A DNA stretch of 53,545 nt from DASZGI01 sp035938995 (GCF_035938995.1 NZ_DASZGI010000352.1:1-53545), one strand, 5' to 3'. Shown: positions 17,450-27,624, numbered from the stretch's first letter. The notes: generated from the letters alone by a model not told the origin. Made by a program: numbers and translations.

Positions 17450-17777
17450 ATGTGCTCATCCGCGTGCCGCGGGAGCGCTCGGATACGCCGCGCTGCCGTC
17501 ACTCAAGCCGACGCGCGTCAACCACATCTTCCGCGGAAACGCGCGTGCCGTGCTCGCGCCCGGCGAGACGTTCAATCACAGCGGCATTGTCGGACCCGCG
17601 ATCGTCGTTGTTGACATCACGCAGGCATGCAGAAAGCGATTGGCCGCGCGTCTCGGCCGTCGCTCGCACGCACCTCGACCATTCATCCGTGTGGCAATTC
17701 CGGAAGGCGTGCGAACTCGCGAATAGCCGGGCGGCCGCGGCTTTCGCGGCGGCCGCCCGGTGTGGCACTCGTGCAGG
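17450..17777. other. Non-coding stretch between thrS and the HIT gene
   Basis: This 328-bp stretch holds no convincing gene. A short minus-strand open frame at 17499-17768 has no recognisable domain and no good start. The only clear structure is the thrS terminator hairpin at 17727-17760. A promoter for the HIT gene should lie here but was not identified. Confidence 0.5.
17727..17760 (-). terminator. 12-bp hairpin downstream of thrS
   Basis: CCGGGCGGCCGC (17727-17738) and GCGGCCGCCCGG (17749-17760) form a perfect 12-bp stem with a 10-nt loop, 17 bp after the thrS stop. It lacks a U-tract but is a good actinobacterial-type terminator candidate. Confidence 0.7.
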
Positions 17778-19763
17778 TCAGCGGCGCTCGCGGACCGCGG
17801 CGACGATCTCGGCGACCGCCTCCGCGATCGGGACGCCGTTCTTCTGCTCGCCGTTGCGGTAGCGGAAGGAGACTGCGCCCTTGGCAGCGTCCTCGTCGCC
17901 CACCAAGAGCATGAAGGGGACCTTGTCCTTCTGGGCGTTGCGGATCTTCTTCTGCATTCGGTCGTCGGAGGAGTCCACTTCGACCCGGATGCCTTCTGCT
18001 CTCAGCGTGGCGGCCACCTCGTCGAGGTAGGGCACATGCGCGTCGGTGATGGGGATTCCGACCACTTGAACAGGGGCGAGCCACGCCGGGAAAGCGCCCG
18101 CATAGTGCTCCAGCAGCACCGCGAAGAACCGCTCGATCGAGCCGAACAGGGCGCGGTGGATCATCACCGGGCGGTGTCGGGCGCCGTCGGCGCCGGTGTA
18201 TTCGAGCTCGAAGCGCTCGGGCTGGTTGAAGTCGACCTGGATGGTCGACAGCTGCCAGGTGCGGCCGATCGCGTCCTTGGCCTGGACCGAGATCTTCGGG
18301 CCGTAGAACGCCGCGCCGCCCGGGTCGTCCACCAGCTCGAGGTTCTGCTTGAGCGCGGCCTGGCGCAGCGCCTCGGTGGCCTCCGCCCAGGTCTCTTCGG
18401 TGCCGATCGACTTCTCCGGGTCGCGGGTGGACAGCTCCAGATAGAAGTCGCTCAGGCCGTAGTCGCGCAGAAGGTCGAGCACGAACGTCAGCAGGCTGTC
18501 GAGCTCGTCCGGCATCTGCTCGGTGGTGCAGTAGATGTGCGCGTCGTCCTGGGTGAAGCCGCGGGCCCGGGTCAGGCCGTGGACCACGCCCGACTTCTCG
18601 TACCGGTAGACGGTGCCGAACTCGAACAGGCGCAGCGGCAGCTCGCGGTAGGAACGGCCCCGGGCGCGGAAGATCAGGTTGTGCATGGGGCAGTTCATGG
18701 GCTTCATGTAGTACTTCTGGCCCTCGTCCAGCTCCATGGGCGGGTACATGCCTTCGGCGTACCAGTCCAGGTGGCCGGAGAGCTCGTACAGGGTGCCCTT
18801 GGTGGTGTGCGGGGTGTAGACGAACTCGTACCCGGACTCCTCGTGGCGCTTGCGCGAGTAGGCCTCCATCTCGCGCCGGATGATCCCGCCCTTGGGGTGG
18901 AAGACCGCCAGGCCGGACCCGATCTCGTCGGGGATGGAGAACAGGTCGAGTTCGGCCCCGAGCTTGCGGTGGTCGCGCTTCTCCGCCTCGGCCAGGAAGT
19001 CCAGGTGCGCCTTGAGCGCCTCCCTCGACTCCCAGGCGGTGCCATAGATGCGCTGAAGCTGCGGGTTCTTCTCGCTGCCGCGCCAGTACGCGGCGGCCGA
19101 GCGCATCAGCTTGAACGCCGGGATGTTGCGGGTGGTCGGCAGGTGCGGGCCGCGGCACAGGTCCTTCCAGCACAGCTCGCCGCTCTTCGGGTCGAGGTTG
19201 TCATAGATGGTCAGCTCGCCCGCGCCGACCTCGGCGGAGGCGCCGTCGGCGGCGGTGGCCGCGGAGCTCTTGAGCCCGATCAGCTCCAGCTTGAACGGCT
19301 CGCCGGCCAGTTCCCCGCGTGCGTCGTCGTCGGTGACCGGGCGGCGGGAGAACCGCTGGCCCTGCTTGACGATCGCCTGCATCTTCTGCTCGATCGCCTT
19401 CAGGTCCTCGGGGGTGAACGGCCGGGCGACCTGGAAGTCGTAGTAGAAGCCGTCCCGGATCGGCGGCCCGATGCCGAGCTTCGACTCGGGGAAGACCTCC
19501 TGGACCGCCTGCGCCATGACGTGCGCGGTGGAGTGGCGCAGGATGGCGCGCCCGTCCTCGGAGTCGATCGCGACCGGCTCGACCAGGTCCCCGTCGCCGA
19601 GGACGCGGGCGAGGTCGACCAGCACGCCGCCGACCCGGCCGGCGATGTTCGAGCGGTCGCCCTGGTACAGCTCGGCGAACAGCTCGCCCACGGTCGTGCC
19701 CGCGGTGACCGTCCGCTCGGCCCGTTCGCCTCGGCGGTCGATGGTCACCCGGATCTCGGACAC
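17778..19763 (-). CDS. thrS: Threonyl-tRNA synthetase
   Basis: The enzyme charges tRNA-Thr. The 661-residue class II synthetase has the N-terminal TGS domain (residues 1-65), the editing domain with HSTAHVMAQAV, and a catalytic core containing the zinc-site motif MKPMNCPMHN. The C-terminal anticodon-binding domain completes it. It is full length. The divergent 175-bp gap to the next plus-strand gene must carry its promoter; I saw no obvious T-box leader. It heads the conserved thrS-HIT-PIM block. Confidence 0.97.
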   Translation of the reverse strand: MSEIRVTIDRRGERAERTVTAGTTVGELFAELYQGDRSNIAGRVGGVLVDLARVLGDGDLVEPVAIDSEDGRAILRHSTAHVMAQAVQEVFPESKLGIGPPIRDGFYYDFQVARPFTPEDLKAIEQKMQAIVKQGQRFSRRPVTDDDARGELAGEPFKLELIGLKSSAATAADGASAEVGAGELTIYDNLDPKSGELCWKDLCRGPHLPTTRNIPAFKLMRSAAAYWRGSEKNPQLQRIYGTAWESREALKAHLDFLAEAEKRDHRKLGAELDLFSIPDEIGSGLAVFHPKGGIIRREMEAYSRKRHEESGYEFVYTPHTTKGTLYELSGHLDWYAEGMYPPMELDEGQKYYMKPMNCPMHNLIFRARGRSYRELPLRLFEFGTVYRYEKSGVVHGLTRARGFTQDDAHIYCTTEQMPDELDSLLTFVLDLLRDYGLSDFYLELSTRDPEKSIGTEETWAEATEALRQAALKQNLELVDDPGGAAFYGPKISVQAKDAIGRTWQLSTIQVDFNQPERFELEYTGADGARHRPVMIHRALFGSIERFFAVLLEHYAGAFPAWLAPVQVVGIPITDAHVPYLDEVAATLRAEGIRVEVDSSDDRMQKKIRNAQKDKVPFMLLVGDEDAAKGAVSFRYRNGEQKNGVPIAEAVAEIVAAVRERR

Positions 19764-19938
19764 CGTGTACTCCCCATTCGTCGGTAGGGTTCATGGCGGC
19801 AGGTCCGCCGCTTGCCCACGATGGTACAGAGCCGGGTCGGGGCGGCCTCACCGGATTTCCGCCGGCGCCGTTCGACGCGGCACCATGGCGACATGCGTTG
19901 GCCATGTTGCGTTCACCAGATGAGGCTACGTTCCGGAT

Positions 19939-21313
19939 GTGGGGGTCATGACAACGGCAACGATGTCAGGGGCGGTTCCGAGATCCGGGGACGGGGGGGC
20001 GCGCAGCACTCCGCTGCGTCTGGGTATATGGACAGCGGCGGTCGGGCTGTGCCTGGCCGCCCTGCTCGGTATATCGGTGGCCTCGCTTACTGTCGCCCGG
20101 GATGGAACTTCGGGCGTGGCCGACGCCTCGGCGGTGGCCTCGGACGCCTCCGACCTGTACTTCGCGCTCGCCGATCTCGACGCGGAGGCGGCGCGGCTGG
20201 TCCTGCTCGGCAACGGCTCAGCGCTCCCGGGCTCGAAGATCACCGACTACGGCAGCAGCACGCTGGCCGCGCTGAACTCGTACAACTTCGAGACCGCGCA
20301 GGTGGACGGCGATCTGCACAAGCTGGCGGTGGGGGTCCAGTCCTCGGACGACGCGGCCGTGTCCCAGTTGACGGCCGGGGTGACGGAGTATCACCAGATC
20401 GCGGACGCGGCGATCGCCTTGGACGAGACGGCCAATCAGCAGGCCGCCGCACCGGCGGCGACGCCGACACTCGGCGCGTCGGCGGGCCAGCCGGACTCAG
20501 CGGCGATCGGCTACTACGCGCGGGCGACCACGCTGATGCAGGGTCAGCTGCTACCCGCAGCGAAGCAGTTGCGCGACGACAGATCCCGGGCGCTCTCGGA
20601 CGCGGTCTCCTCAGCTCGCCTGGCCGGGCTCATCGGCGCGTCGGCCACCCTGGTCGCCGGGCTCGTCGCGCTGATCGTGGCGCTGCGGACGCACCGGCGA
20701 TTGACCCGCTGGTTCCGGCGGTCGGTGACCCCGGGGCTCATGCTGGCGACACTGATCATCCTCGCGCTGACCGTGGCGGGCGGGGCGGCGCTGTTCTCCG
20801 CCGCAAGCAACAGCTCGACAGCGGGAAACCGGTTCTCGGACTACCTCGCAGTCGCGCGCGCGCACCGACAGCTACGACGCGGACGGCGCGGCGACCCGGT
20901 ATCTGCTGATGCCGGACACCGGGACGATCGCGCTGGACAAGGCGATGAACCTGGCGGCGGCGGAGGTCGGGGCGCTCGGCACGGGCGCCGGCGAACAGGC
21001 GGCGGTGCAGCGCTGGCACCAGGTGGAGAAGGTGGACCTGGCCGCCGTGGTGTCCGACGTCAACTCCGGGGATACCGCGACCGCGCTGGAGGTCGACACG
21101 GGTACGGCGCGCGGCCAGGAGGCGTTCGACTTCTACTATTACGACCTCGAGCTGACCCAGCTCTCGGATCAGCGGCTGACCGCTTTCGAGACCGCCATGT
21201 CCGCCGCCCGCGACGACCTTTCCGGGTGGTCTTGGCTGCCGTGGGTACTGATCGGAGTCGCGCTGACCGGGCTGGTCCTGGGCGTGCGTCCGCGCTTCGC
21301 CGAGTACCGCTAG
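19939..21313 (+). pseudogene. Four-TM membrane protein, frameshifted at a (GC)5 tract
   Basis: The gene is split over two frames. The first part (from 19939) encodes TM1 (residues 28-53), a helical extracytoplasmic domain, TM2 (227-249), TM3 (266-288) and the start of a second helical domain. At 20854-20863 the run (GC)5 puts it out of frame. The second frame continues smoothly with YDADGAATRYLLMPDTG and ends with TM4 (WLPWVLIGVALTGLVLGV). One extra GC unit would restore a protein of 458 residues. The topology resembles the GlnX sensor of the GlnH-PknG system, but no pknG or glnH is adjacent, so this is a weak guess. It may be a pseudogene, a phase-variable gene or a sequencing error. Confidence 0.75.
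20854..20863 (+). repeat. (GC)5 dinucleotide tract at the frameshift
   Basis: Ten alternating G/C bases sit exactly where the coding frame switches. Gain of one unit joins the two frames without a stop. This is a classic slippage-prone sequence and also a common sequencing-error site. Confidence 0.75.
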
Positions 21314-21441
21314 CCACGCCGCGCCCGGCCGCGGTCGGCTGAACCTTCTCCGGCCGCCTTTTCGTGTACGTAGGCGGATACGCGGGACTACTATGACGTG
21401 GTAGTGGGCCGTTGGATCATCCTCGATTGGGGTGGAGCACG

Positions 21442-22458
21442 GTGGTTGGCCTGGACATCGGAATCGCGGCGTTCGTTCTGGCGTTGCTGGTCGGACGACC
21501 CCGGTTCCGGGTGGTGCGGCAGTTCGAGCGGGGCGTGGTGTTCCGCTGGGGCAGGGTGCTCGGCAAGCCCCGGGAGGCCGGCATCACCGCGCTGGTTCCG
21601 TTCTCGGACAAGATGATCCGGGTGAACACGCAGATCGTGACGATGCCGGTGCCCGCGCAGGAGGGCATCACCCGGGACAACGTCACGGTGCGGGTCGACG
21701 CGGTGGTCTACTTCCGGGTGATCGACCCGGTCAAGGCGCTGGTCGAGGTGCAGGACTACCAGTTCGCCATAGGGCAGGTGGCGCAGACCTCGCTGCGCTC
21801 GATCATCGGCAAGTCCGAGCTGGACGACCTGCTGACCAACCGCGAGCCGCTGAACCAGGGGCTGGCGCTGATGCTGGACTCGCCCGCGATCGGCTGGGGC
21901 ATCCACATCGACCGGGTGGAGATCAAGGACGTGGCGCTGCCGGAGTCGATGAAGCGGACGATGGCGCGCCAGGCGGAGGCCGACCGGGAGCGCCGCGCGC
22001 GCATCATCACCGCGGACGGCGAACTTCAGGCCTCGAAGAAGCTGGCCCAGGCCGCGGACGTGATGTCGGACAGCCCGGCCGCGCTCCAGCTGCGCCTGCT
22101 GCAGACGATGGTCGAGGTCGCGTCGGAGAAGTCGTCGACGGTGATCCTGCCGTTCCCGGTCGAGCTGCTGCGCTTCCTGGAGCACTCCTCGATCCCGCAC
22201 GCGGAGTCGGCGGCCGCGGCTCGGGGGGCGGCGCGGCGCGCCGGGCGGCAGACGCTCGACGACGCGGAGCCGGAGGAACTGCTGGCGGCTCCCGCTCCCG
22301 AGATCGCCCCGCCGCCGAAGGTCGAGCCGGTGCCCGAACTCGCGGCGGCGCACGACGGGCAGAACGCGGCGCTCCCCGACCCCATTGACGAGGAGCTCGC
22401 GAAGGAAGAGCGCCGCAAGGCCGAGGCCGACACGGACGTGCAGGCCAAGGGCGCTTAG
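21442..22458 (+). CDS. SPFH/band-7 (slipin-like) membrane protein
   Basis: SPFH proteins oligomerise at the membrane and organise microdomains or proteases. The product (338 residues from the GTG at 21442) has an N-terminal TM helix, then the SPFH domain with RQFERGVVFRWGRVLGKPR, VRVDAVVYFRVIDP and the SLRSIIGKSELDDLLTNRE stretch. A coiled-coil region follows. The C-terminal 90 residues are Ala/Pro/Glu-rich. GGAG four bases upstream supports the GTG; an ATG at 21412 is the alternative. No NfeD partner gene is adjacent. Confidence 0.9.
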   Translation: MVGLDIGIAAFVLALLVGRPRFRVVRQFERGVVFRWGRVLGKPREAGITALVPFSDKMIRVNTQIVTMPVPAQEGITRDNVTVRVDAVVYFRVIDPVKALVEVQDYQFAIGQVAQTSLRSIIGKSELDDLLTNREPLNQGLALMLDSPAIGWGIHIDRVEIKDVALPESMKRTMARQAEADRERRARIITADGELQASKKLAQAADVMSDSPAALQLRLLQTMVEVASEKSSTVILPFPVELLRFLEHSSIPHAESAAAARGAARRAGRQTLDDAEPEELLAAPAPEIAPPPKVEPVPELAAAHDGQNAALPDPIDEELAKEERRKAEADTDVQAKGA

Positions 22459-22517
22459 GCCCGGACGCTCACATCGTTCTGGGCGCACGGATTTCCCGGC
22501 GCGCTGGCTGGAATCGC

Positions 22518-23402
22518 CTAGGCTGCGGGCTGCTTCTGGGCGGAGGCGGCTGCCGTGCCCCGGGACGCCGTGGCGCGCAGGTGGTCGAGCACGACCGGGT
22601 CGATCTTTCCGGCCACGAGGCGTTCCTCTAGGTTCTCCCGGCCGGCCCACGACTCCAGCGCCGCGTCCGGCGGGCCGACGAACCCGAGCCCCGCCAGCAG
22701 ATGCCCCACCTCGTCGACGAGCGGCCCGGACAGCTCCAGCAGCGCGTCCGGGTCGGGCTTGCCGAACAGCAGTTCGTGCATGTCGAGCAGCCGGGCGAGC
22801 TCACGCACCGGGTCCGGGTGGTCGTCCACGCGCAGGTCCACCAGCACGTCCCCGCCGCCGTATCCGTTGCCCGCCGAGACGACGTACAGAGCGGCACTCT
22901 GCCGTCCACGACTGTCCCCGCCCACGGCGTCGCCCGCGGTCAGCGCCGCGAGCAGCCTGCGGGCGAGCGGCCCGGAGGCGTCCGAGGCGAGCCAGGCTTC
23001 TTCCATCAGCGCCACGACGCGCGAGCCGACCAGGATGTTGCCCTGGATCGCGTAGCCGTAGCCGGTCGCGCCACCCGCCCAGGGCATGCACTTCGGCCCG
23101 GTGTACGTCGCCGCTCGTCCCCCGCCGTCGACTACGCCGACCTGCCGATGCTCCGCCCGCTCGTCCGCCGCCACCAGCGCATCCACCACTTCCCGCGCGC
23201 TGCGGCCGTCTGCCAGCATCGCCAGCCCGTCCTGCTTGTAGGCGAGGTTCGCCAAGGCCTGCGTGGCCAGGGCCCCGCCGGGCGCGTCGGGACGGGCGGC
23301 GCGCGCTGCCGGGACGAGCGCACCTGCCGCCAGGAACTTGGAAGCGACTGCGACACCGAATTGGGTGCCGTCGACGCTGCGGGCGACTATCGAGTAGGTC
23401 AT
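22518..23402 (-). CDS. DUF1028-family protein
   Basis: The 294-residue product starts MTYSIVARSVDGTQFGVAVA, the hallmark of DUF1028 proteins, which have an Ntn-hydrolase-like fold and no settled function. Conserved motifs ATQALAN, GPKCMPWAG and the YGYAIQGNILVG stretch are present. The C-terminal 70 residues look like a peptidoglycan-binding-like helical add-on. It starts 5 bp after the fbiC stop, so it is probably co-transcribed with fbiC. A functional link to F420 is inferred from position only. Confidence 0.88.
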   Translation of the reverse strand: MTYSIVARSVDGTQFGVAVASKFLAAGALVPAARAARPDAPGGALATQALANLAYKQDGLAMLADGRSAREVVDALVAADERAEHRQVGVVDGGGRAATYTGPKCMPWAGGATGYGYAIQGNILVGSRVVALMEEAWLASDASGPLARRLLAALTAGDAVGGDSRGRQSAALYVVSAGNGYGGGDVLVDLRVDDHPDPVRELARLLDMHELLFGKPDPDALLELSGPLVDEVGHLLAGLGFVGPPDAALESWAGRENLEERLVAGKIDPVVLDHLRATASRGTAAASAQKQPAA

Positions 23403-23407
23403 GCGGG

Positions 23408-26116
23408 TCAGTTTTCCAAGACCGGAAGCAATTCCGGAAGATGCCCGTCGTGGAGTTCGCCCACAGCGACGCGCTCCGCCGACGCTTCGCCGTAGGTAGT
23501 GGTGCGCTGACGGGTGGGGCGGCCGGCCGCCGTGGCGATGGCCTTGATGTCGCGGACGGACTTGTAGCTGCCGTAGGACGAGCCCGCCATCCGCGAGATG
23601 GTCTCCTCCATGAGCGTGCCGCCGAGGTCGTTCGCCCCGCTGCGCAGCATCTCGGCGGAGCCGTCCGGGCCGAGCTTGACCCAGCTGGTCTGGATGTTCG
23701 GGATGACCGGGTGCAGCAGCAGCCTGGCCATCGCGGTCACCGCGCGGTTCTCGCGCATGGTCGGGCCGGGGCGGGCGATCCCGGCCAGGTACACCGGGGC
23801 GTTGGTGTGGATGAACGGCAGCGTGACGAACTCGGTGAAGCCCGCGTGTCCGCGCTCGAGGTTGCGCTCCTGCATCCGGGCCAGCAGGCGCAGGTGGCCG
23901 AGCCAGTGCCGCGGCTCGTCGACGTGTCCGTACATCATCGTCGAGGAGGAGCGGATGCCGAGGCTGTGCGCGGTCCCGACGACCTCGACCCAGGTGGCGG
24001 CGGGCAGCTTGCCCTTCGTCAGCACCCAGCGCACCTCGTCGTCGAGGATCTCGGCCGCGGTGCCGGGGATCGTGTCCAGCCCGGCGTCGCGGGCGGCCTC
24101 CAGCCAGTCGCGGATCGACATGCCGGTGCGGGTGGCGCCGTTGGCGACCTCCATCGGGGAGAAGGCGTGCACGTGCATGTCCGGGACGCGTACCTTTACC
24201 GCCCGCGCGATGTCGAAGTACGCGGTACCGGGAAGGTCGGGGTGGATGCCGCCCTGCATGCACACTTCGGTGGCACCGACGTCCCAAGCCTGCGCGGCCC
24301 GCTCGGCGACCTGGTCGAGCGAAAGAGTGTAGGCGTCGGCGTCGGTGCGCCGCTGGGCGAAGGCGCAGAAGCGGCAGCCGGTGTAGCAGACGTTGGTGAA
24401 GTTGATGTTCCGGGTGACCAGGAACGTCACCTCGTCGCCGACGGTCTCGCGGCGCAGGGCGTCGGCGATGCGGCACAGTTCGTCCAGCGCCGGTCCGTCG
24501 GCTTCGAATAGCGCCAGGGCTTGGCCGTCGGTCAGCTTCGTCGGGTCCTGCGACGCGGCGGACAGCGCCGCGCGCAACTCGCCGTCGAGCCGCTCGGGGG
24601 CCCGATCTCTTGCCGCATCCTGCCGCCCGGCCGCAACGCTCTCCCGCAGCTCGTCCCAGTCCCCGTATACGGCGTCGAAGTCGCCGCGTCGGTCGCCGGT
24701 GCGGCCCTCCTCGTCGATCGCGGAGTACAGATCGGTCCGCCCCGACGCGGTGAACGCCGCCTCAGGCTCCTGCCACGGCTGCCCCTCCACCGGCGCGTCC
24801 TCGTCCGCGAGCGCGGTCTCCGGCTCTACGAGCGCCCGCACGTGCGGGACGAGCCTCGGGTCCAGCCACGGTTCGCCGCGCCGGATGAACTCCGGGTAGA
24901 TCGTCAGCCGCTCGCGCAGGGTGTATCCGGACTCCGCGGTGCGCGCGGCGAGTTCCTCGATGTGCGGCCAGGGGCGTTCCGGGTTGACGTGGTCCGGGGT
25001 GAGCGGGGAGACGCCGCCCCAGTCGTCGATCCCGGCCGCGATCATCTGGGCGTACTGCTCGCCGACGAGGTTCGGCGGCGCCTGGATCCGCGCGGCCGGG
25101 CCGAGGATCAGCCGGGTGACGGCGATGGTCGCGGCCAGCTCGCCGAGGTCGGCGTCCGCGGCGGAGCGCATCGCGGTGTCCGGCTTGGCCCGGAAGTTCT
25201 GGATGATCACTTCCTGGATACCGTGGTACTGGCGCATCACGCGGCGGATCGCGAACACCGCGTCGGCGCGCTCGGCGTAGGTCTCGCCGATGCCGATCAG
25301 CAGGCCGGTGGTGAACGGCACGTTGGACCGACCCGCGTCCTCCAGCACGCGCAGGCGCACCGCCGGTTCCTTGTCCGGCGAACCGTAGTGCGGGCCGCCG
25401 GGTTCCGACCAGAGCCGGGTCGCCGTCGTCTCGAGCATCATGCCCATCGAGGGCGCCACGGGCTTGAGCCGCTGGAAGTCGGTCCAGCTCAGCACGCCGG
25501 GATTCAGGTGCGGCAGCAGGCCCGTCTCCTCCAGCACCCGCACGGCCATCGCCCGCACGTAGGCCAGGGTGTCGTCGTAACCGTGGGCGTCGAGCCAGTC
25601 GCGCGCCTCCGGCCACCGGTCCTCCGGCTTGTCGCCGAGCGTGAACAGCGCTTCCTTGCAGCCGAGCGCCGCGCCCTTGCGTGCGATGTCGAGCACTTCA
25701 TCCGGCGACAGGAACATGCCGTGGCCGTCACGGCGCAGCTTGCCGGGGACGGTGACGAAGGTGCAGTAGCCGCAGCGGTCCCGGCACAGGCGGGTGAGCG
25801 GAATGAACACCTTCTTGGAGTAGGTGATCACACCCGTCCGCCCGGCCAGTTCGAGTCCGGCGTCGCGCACCTTGCCGGCAGTCGCGCTGAGCGCTGCCAG
25901 GTCGGCGCCGCGGGCCTGGAGGAGAATCTCGGCCTCGGCCGCGTCAAGGGCGACTCCGGACGCCGCCCGGTGCAGCGCACGCCGCATCGAGCCGGGGGTC
26001 GGAGCCGCCGGGGTCGGTTGCGGCGCGGGTACCGGTACCGCAGGCCCGCGAGCGGACCCCGTCGTTCCCGTGCCCGCCGCGTTCTGGTCCACTCGTGCCT
26101 CCGCCTGTCCGTCCAT
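23408..26116 (-). CDS. fbiC: FbiC, FO synthase (fused CofG/CofH radical SAM enzyme)
   Basis: FbiC makes the deazaflavin FO, the chromophore of coenzyme F420, from tyrosine and a flavin precursor. The product has two radical-SAM halves. The CofG-like half carries CRDRCGYC (C111, C115, C118) and the CofH-like half CYTGCRFC (C577, C581, C584), both CX3CX2C. Total length is 902 residues from the ATG at 26116. The frame is open to 26185, but that extension is unlike the family. A 45-residue Ala/Pro/Thr-rich leader precedes the first domain. Its presence implies the host makes F420. Confidence 0.95.
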   Translation of the reverse strand: MDGQAEARVDQNAAGTGTTGSARGPAVPVPAPQPTPAAPTPGSMRRALHRAASGVALDAAEAEILLQARGADLAALSATAGKVRDAGLELAGRTGVITYSKKVFIPLTRLCRDRCGYCTFVTVPGKLRRDGHGMFLSPDEVLDIARKGAALGCKEALFTLGDKPEDRWPEARDWLDAHGYDDTLAYVRAMAVRVLEETGLLPHLNPGVLSWTDFQRLKPVAPSMGMMLETTATRLWSEPGGPHYGSPDKEPAVRLRVLEDAGRSNVPFTTGLLIGIGETYAERADAVFAIRRVMRQYHGIQEVIIQNFRAKPDTAMRSAADADLGELAATIAVTRLILGPAARIQAPPNLVGEQYAQMIAAGIDDWGGVSPLTPDHVNPERPWPHIEELAARTAESGYTLRERLTIYPEFIRRGEPWLDPRLVPHVRALVEPETALADEDAPVEGQPWQEPEAAFTASGRTDLYSAIDEEGRTGDRRGDFDAVYGDWDELRESVAAGRQDAARDRAPERLDGELRAALSAASQDPTKLTDGQALALFEADGPALDELCRIADALRRETVGDEVTFLVTRNINFTNVCYTGCRFCAFAQRRTDADAYTLSLDQVAERAAQAWDVGATEVCMQGGIHPDLPGTAYFDIARAVKVRVPDMHVHAFSPMEVANGATRTGMSIRDWLEAARDAGLDTIPGTAAEILDDEVRWVLTKGKLPAATWVEVVGTAHSLGIRSSSTMMYGHVDEPRHWLGHLRLLARMQERNLERGHAGFTEFVTLPFIHTNAPVYLAGIARPGPTMRENRAVTAMARLLLHPVIPNIQTSWVKLGPDGSAEMLRSGANDLGGTLMEETISRMAGSSYGSYKSVRDIKAIATAAGRPTRQRTTTYGEASAERVAVGELHDGHLPELLPVLEN

Positions 26117-26241
26117 GCCGCGCCCTAGGCACGTCATGACGATGCAACCACCCACCGGGTAACCATCTTCCCGCCAGCCGCCCACTGAAGAACCGCCAGC
26201 GGGGAGATCTCGATCACCGTCGGCCCCGATACACTCGCGAG

Positions 26242-27624
26242 ATGGCGCTCAGCGTGTTCGACCTGTTCTCGATCGGCATCGGGCCGTCGAGCTCGCACAC
26301 GGTGGGGCCGATGCGCGCCGCCCGGATGTTCGCCCGCCGGCTGAAGTCGGAAGGGCTGCTCGCCCAGACCGACTCGGTGCGCGCTGAGCTGTTCGGGTCA
26401 CTCGGCGCCACTGGTCACGGCCACGGAACGCCTAAGGCGGTGCTGCTCGGCCTGGAGGGCTTTTCGCCGCGCACGGTGGACGTGGAGGCGGCGGAAGCCG
26501 ATGTGGCGCGGATCCGGCAGGCCGGCCGGCTGCGACTGCTCGGCCGGGATCTGGGCGCCGAGCACGAGATCGATTTCGACGAGCCGAATCAGCTGATCCT
26601 GCACCGGCGTCGCGCGCTGCCTTATCACGCCAACGGCATGACGCTGTGCGCCTACGACGCCGCGAACGTGCCGCTTCTGGAGAAGACGTACTACTCGGTC
26701 GGCGGCGGTTTCGTCGTGGACGAGGACGCGCTCGGGGCGGACCGGATCATCCCGGACGACACCGTGCTCACGTACCCCTTCCGCACCGGCGCCGAGCTGC
26801 TGCGGCTCACCGAGCAGACCGGGCTGTCGATCTCCGGCCTGATGCTGGAGAACGAGAAGGCGTGGCGGACGGAGGAGGAGATCCGGGCCGGGCTACTGGA
26901 GATCTGGCGGGTCATGCGGGAGTGCGTGCAGCGGGGCATGACGCGCGAGGGCATCCTGCCGGGTGGCCTGCGGGTGCGGCGCAGAGCGGCGGTCGCCGCG
27001 CGGGCGCTGAGGGCGGAGGGGATCGGGCCGGCCAACGCGATGGAGTGGGTCACCCTCTACGCGATGGCGGTCAACGAGGAGAACGCGGCGGGCGGCCGGG
27101 TCGTGACCGCGCCGACCAACGGCGCGGCAGGCATCATTCCGGCGGTCCTGCACTACTACCAGAACTTCGTTCCGGGCGCCGACGACGAGGGCGTGGTCCG
27201 CTTCCTGCTCGCGGCGGGCGCGATCGGCATGCTCTACAAGGAGAACGCCTCGATCTCCGGCGCCGAGGTCGGCTGCCAGGGCGAGGTCGGTTCGGCCTGC
27301 TCGATGGCGGCCGGGGGCCTGGCCGAGGTGCTCGGCGCGAGCCCCGAGCAGGTGGAGAACGCCGCGGAGATCGGTATGGAGCACAACCTCGGCCTGACCT
27401 GCGACCCGGTCGGCGGCCTGGTGCAGATCCCGTGCATCGAGCGCAACGGCATGGCGGCGGTCAAGGCGATCACCGCGGCGCGGATGGCCCTGCGCGGCGA
27501 CGGCCGCCACCACGTCTCCCTCGACAAGGTCATCAAGACCATGAAGGAGACCGGCGCCGACATGAAGGTCAAGTACAAGGAGACGGCGCGCGGCGGCCTC
27601 GCCGTCAACGTCATCGAGTGCTAG
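26242..27624 (+). CDS. sdaA: L-serine dehydratase, [4Fe-4S] single-chain type
   Basis: The enzyme deaminates L-serine to pyruvate using an iron-sulfur cluster. The 460-residue product starts with the family motif DLFSIGIGPSSSHTVGPMRA. Cluster cysteines are visible at C345 (VGCQGEVGSACS), C387 (TCDPVGG) and C398 (QIPCIER). The final residue is C460 (NVIEC). In the Legionella enzyme the equivalent last cysteine folds into the active site and binds the cluster, so the exact C-terminus matters. The 3' end is duplicated downstream (see repeats). The gene is intact. Confidence 0.96.
   Translation: MALSVFDLFSIGIGPSSSHTVGPMRAARMFARRLKSEGLLAQTDSVRAELFGSLGATGHGHGTPKAVLLGLEGFSPRTVDVEAAEADVARIRQAGRLRLLGRDLGAEHEIDFDEPNQLILHRRRALPYHANGMTLCAYDAANVPLLEKTYYSVGGGFVVDEDALGADRIIPDDTVLTYPFRTGAELLRLTEQTGLSISGLMLENEKAWRTEEEIRAGLLEIWRVMRECVQRGMTREGILPGGLRVRRRAAVAARALRAEGIGPANAMEWVTLYAMAVNEENAAGGRVVTAPTNGAAGIIPAVLHYYQNFVPGADDEGVVRFLLAAGAIGMLYKENASISGAEVGCQGEVGSACSMAAGGLAEVLGASPEQVENAAEIGMEHNLGLTCDPVGGLVQIPCIERNGMAAVKAITAARMALRGDGRHHVSLDKVIKTMKETGADMKVKYKETARGGLAVNVIEC
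27592..27624 (+). repeat. Left direct repeat = sdaA 3' end (att-like)
   Basis: The last 33 bp of sdaA, ending with the stop codon, recur at 29313-29345 with 31 of 33 matches. The final 21 bases (27604-27624) are identical. The repeat encodes GGLAVNVIEC-stop. Confidence 0.9.

Noticed and set aside
17499..17768. Minus-strand 89-codon frame between thrS and the HIT gene
   Set aside because: No recognisable domain, no ribosome binding site, and it contains the thrS terminator hairpin.
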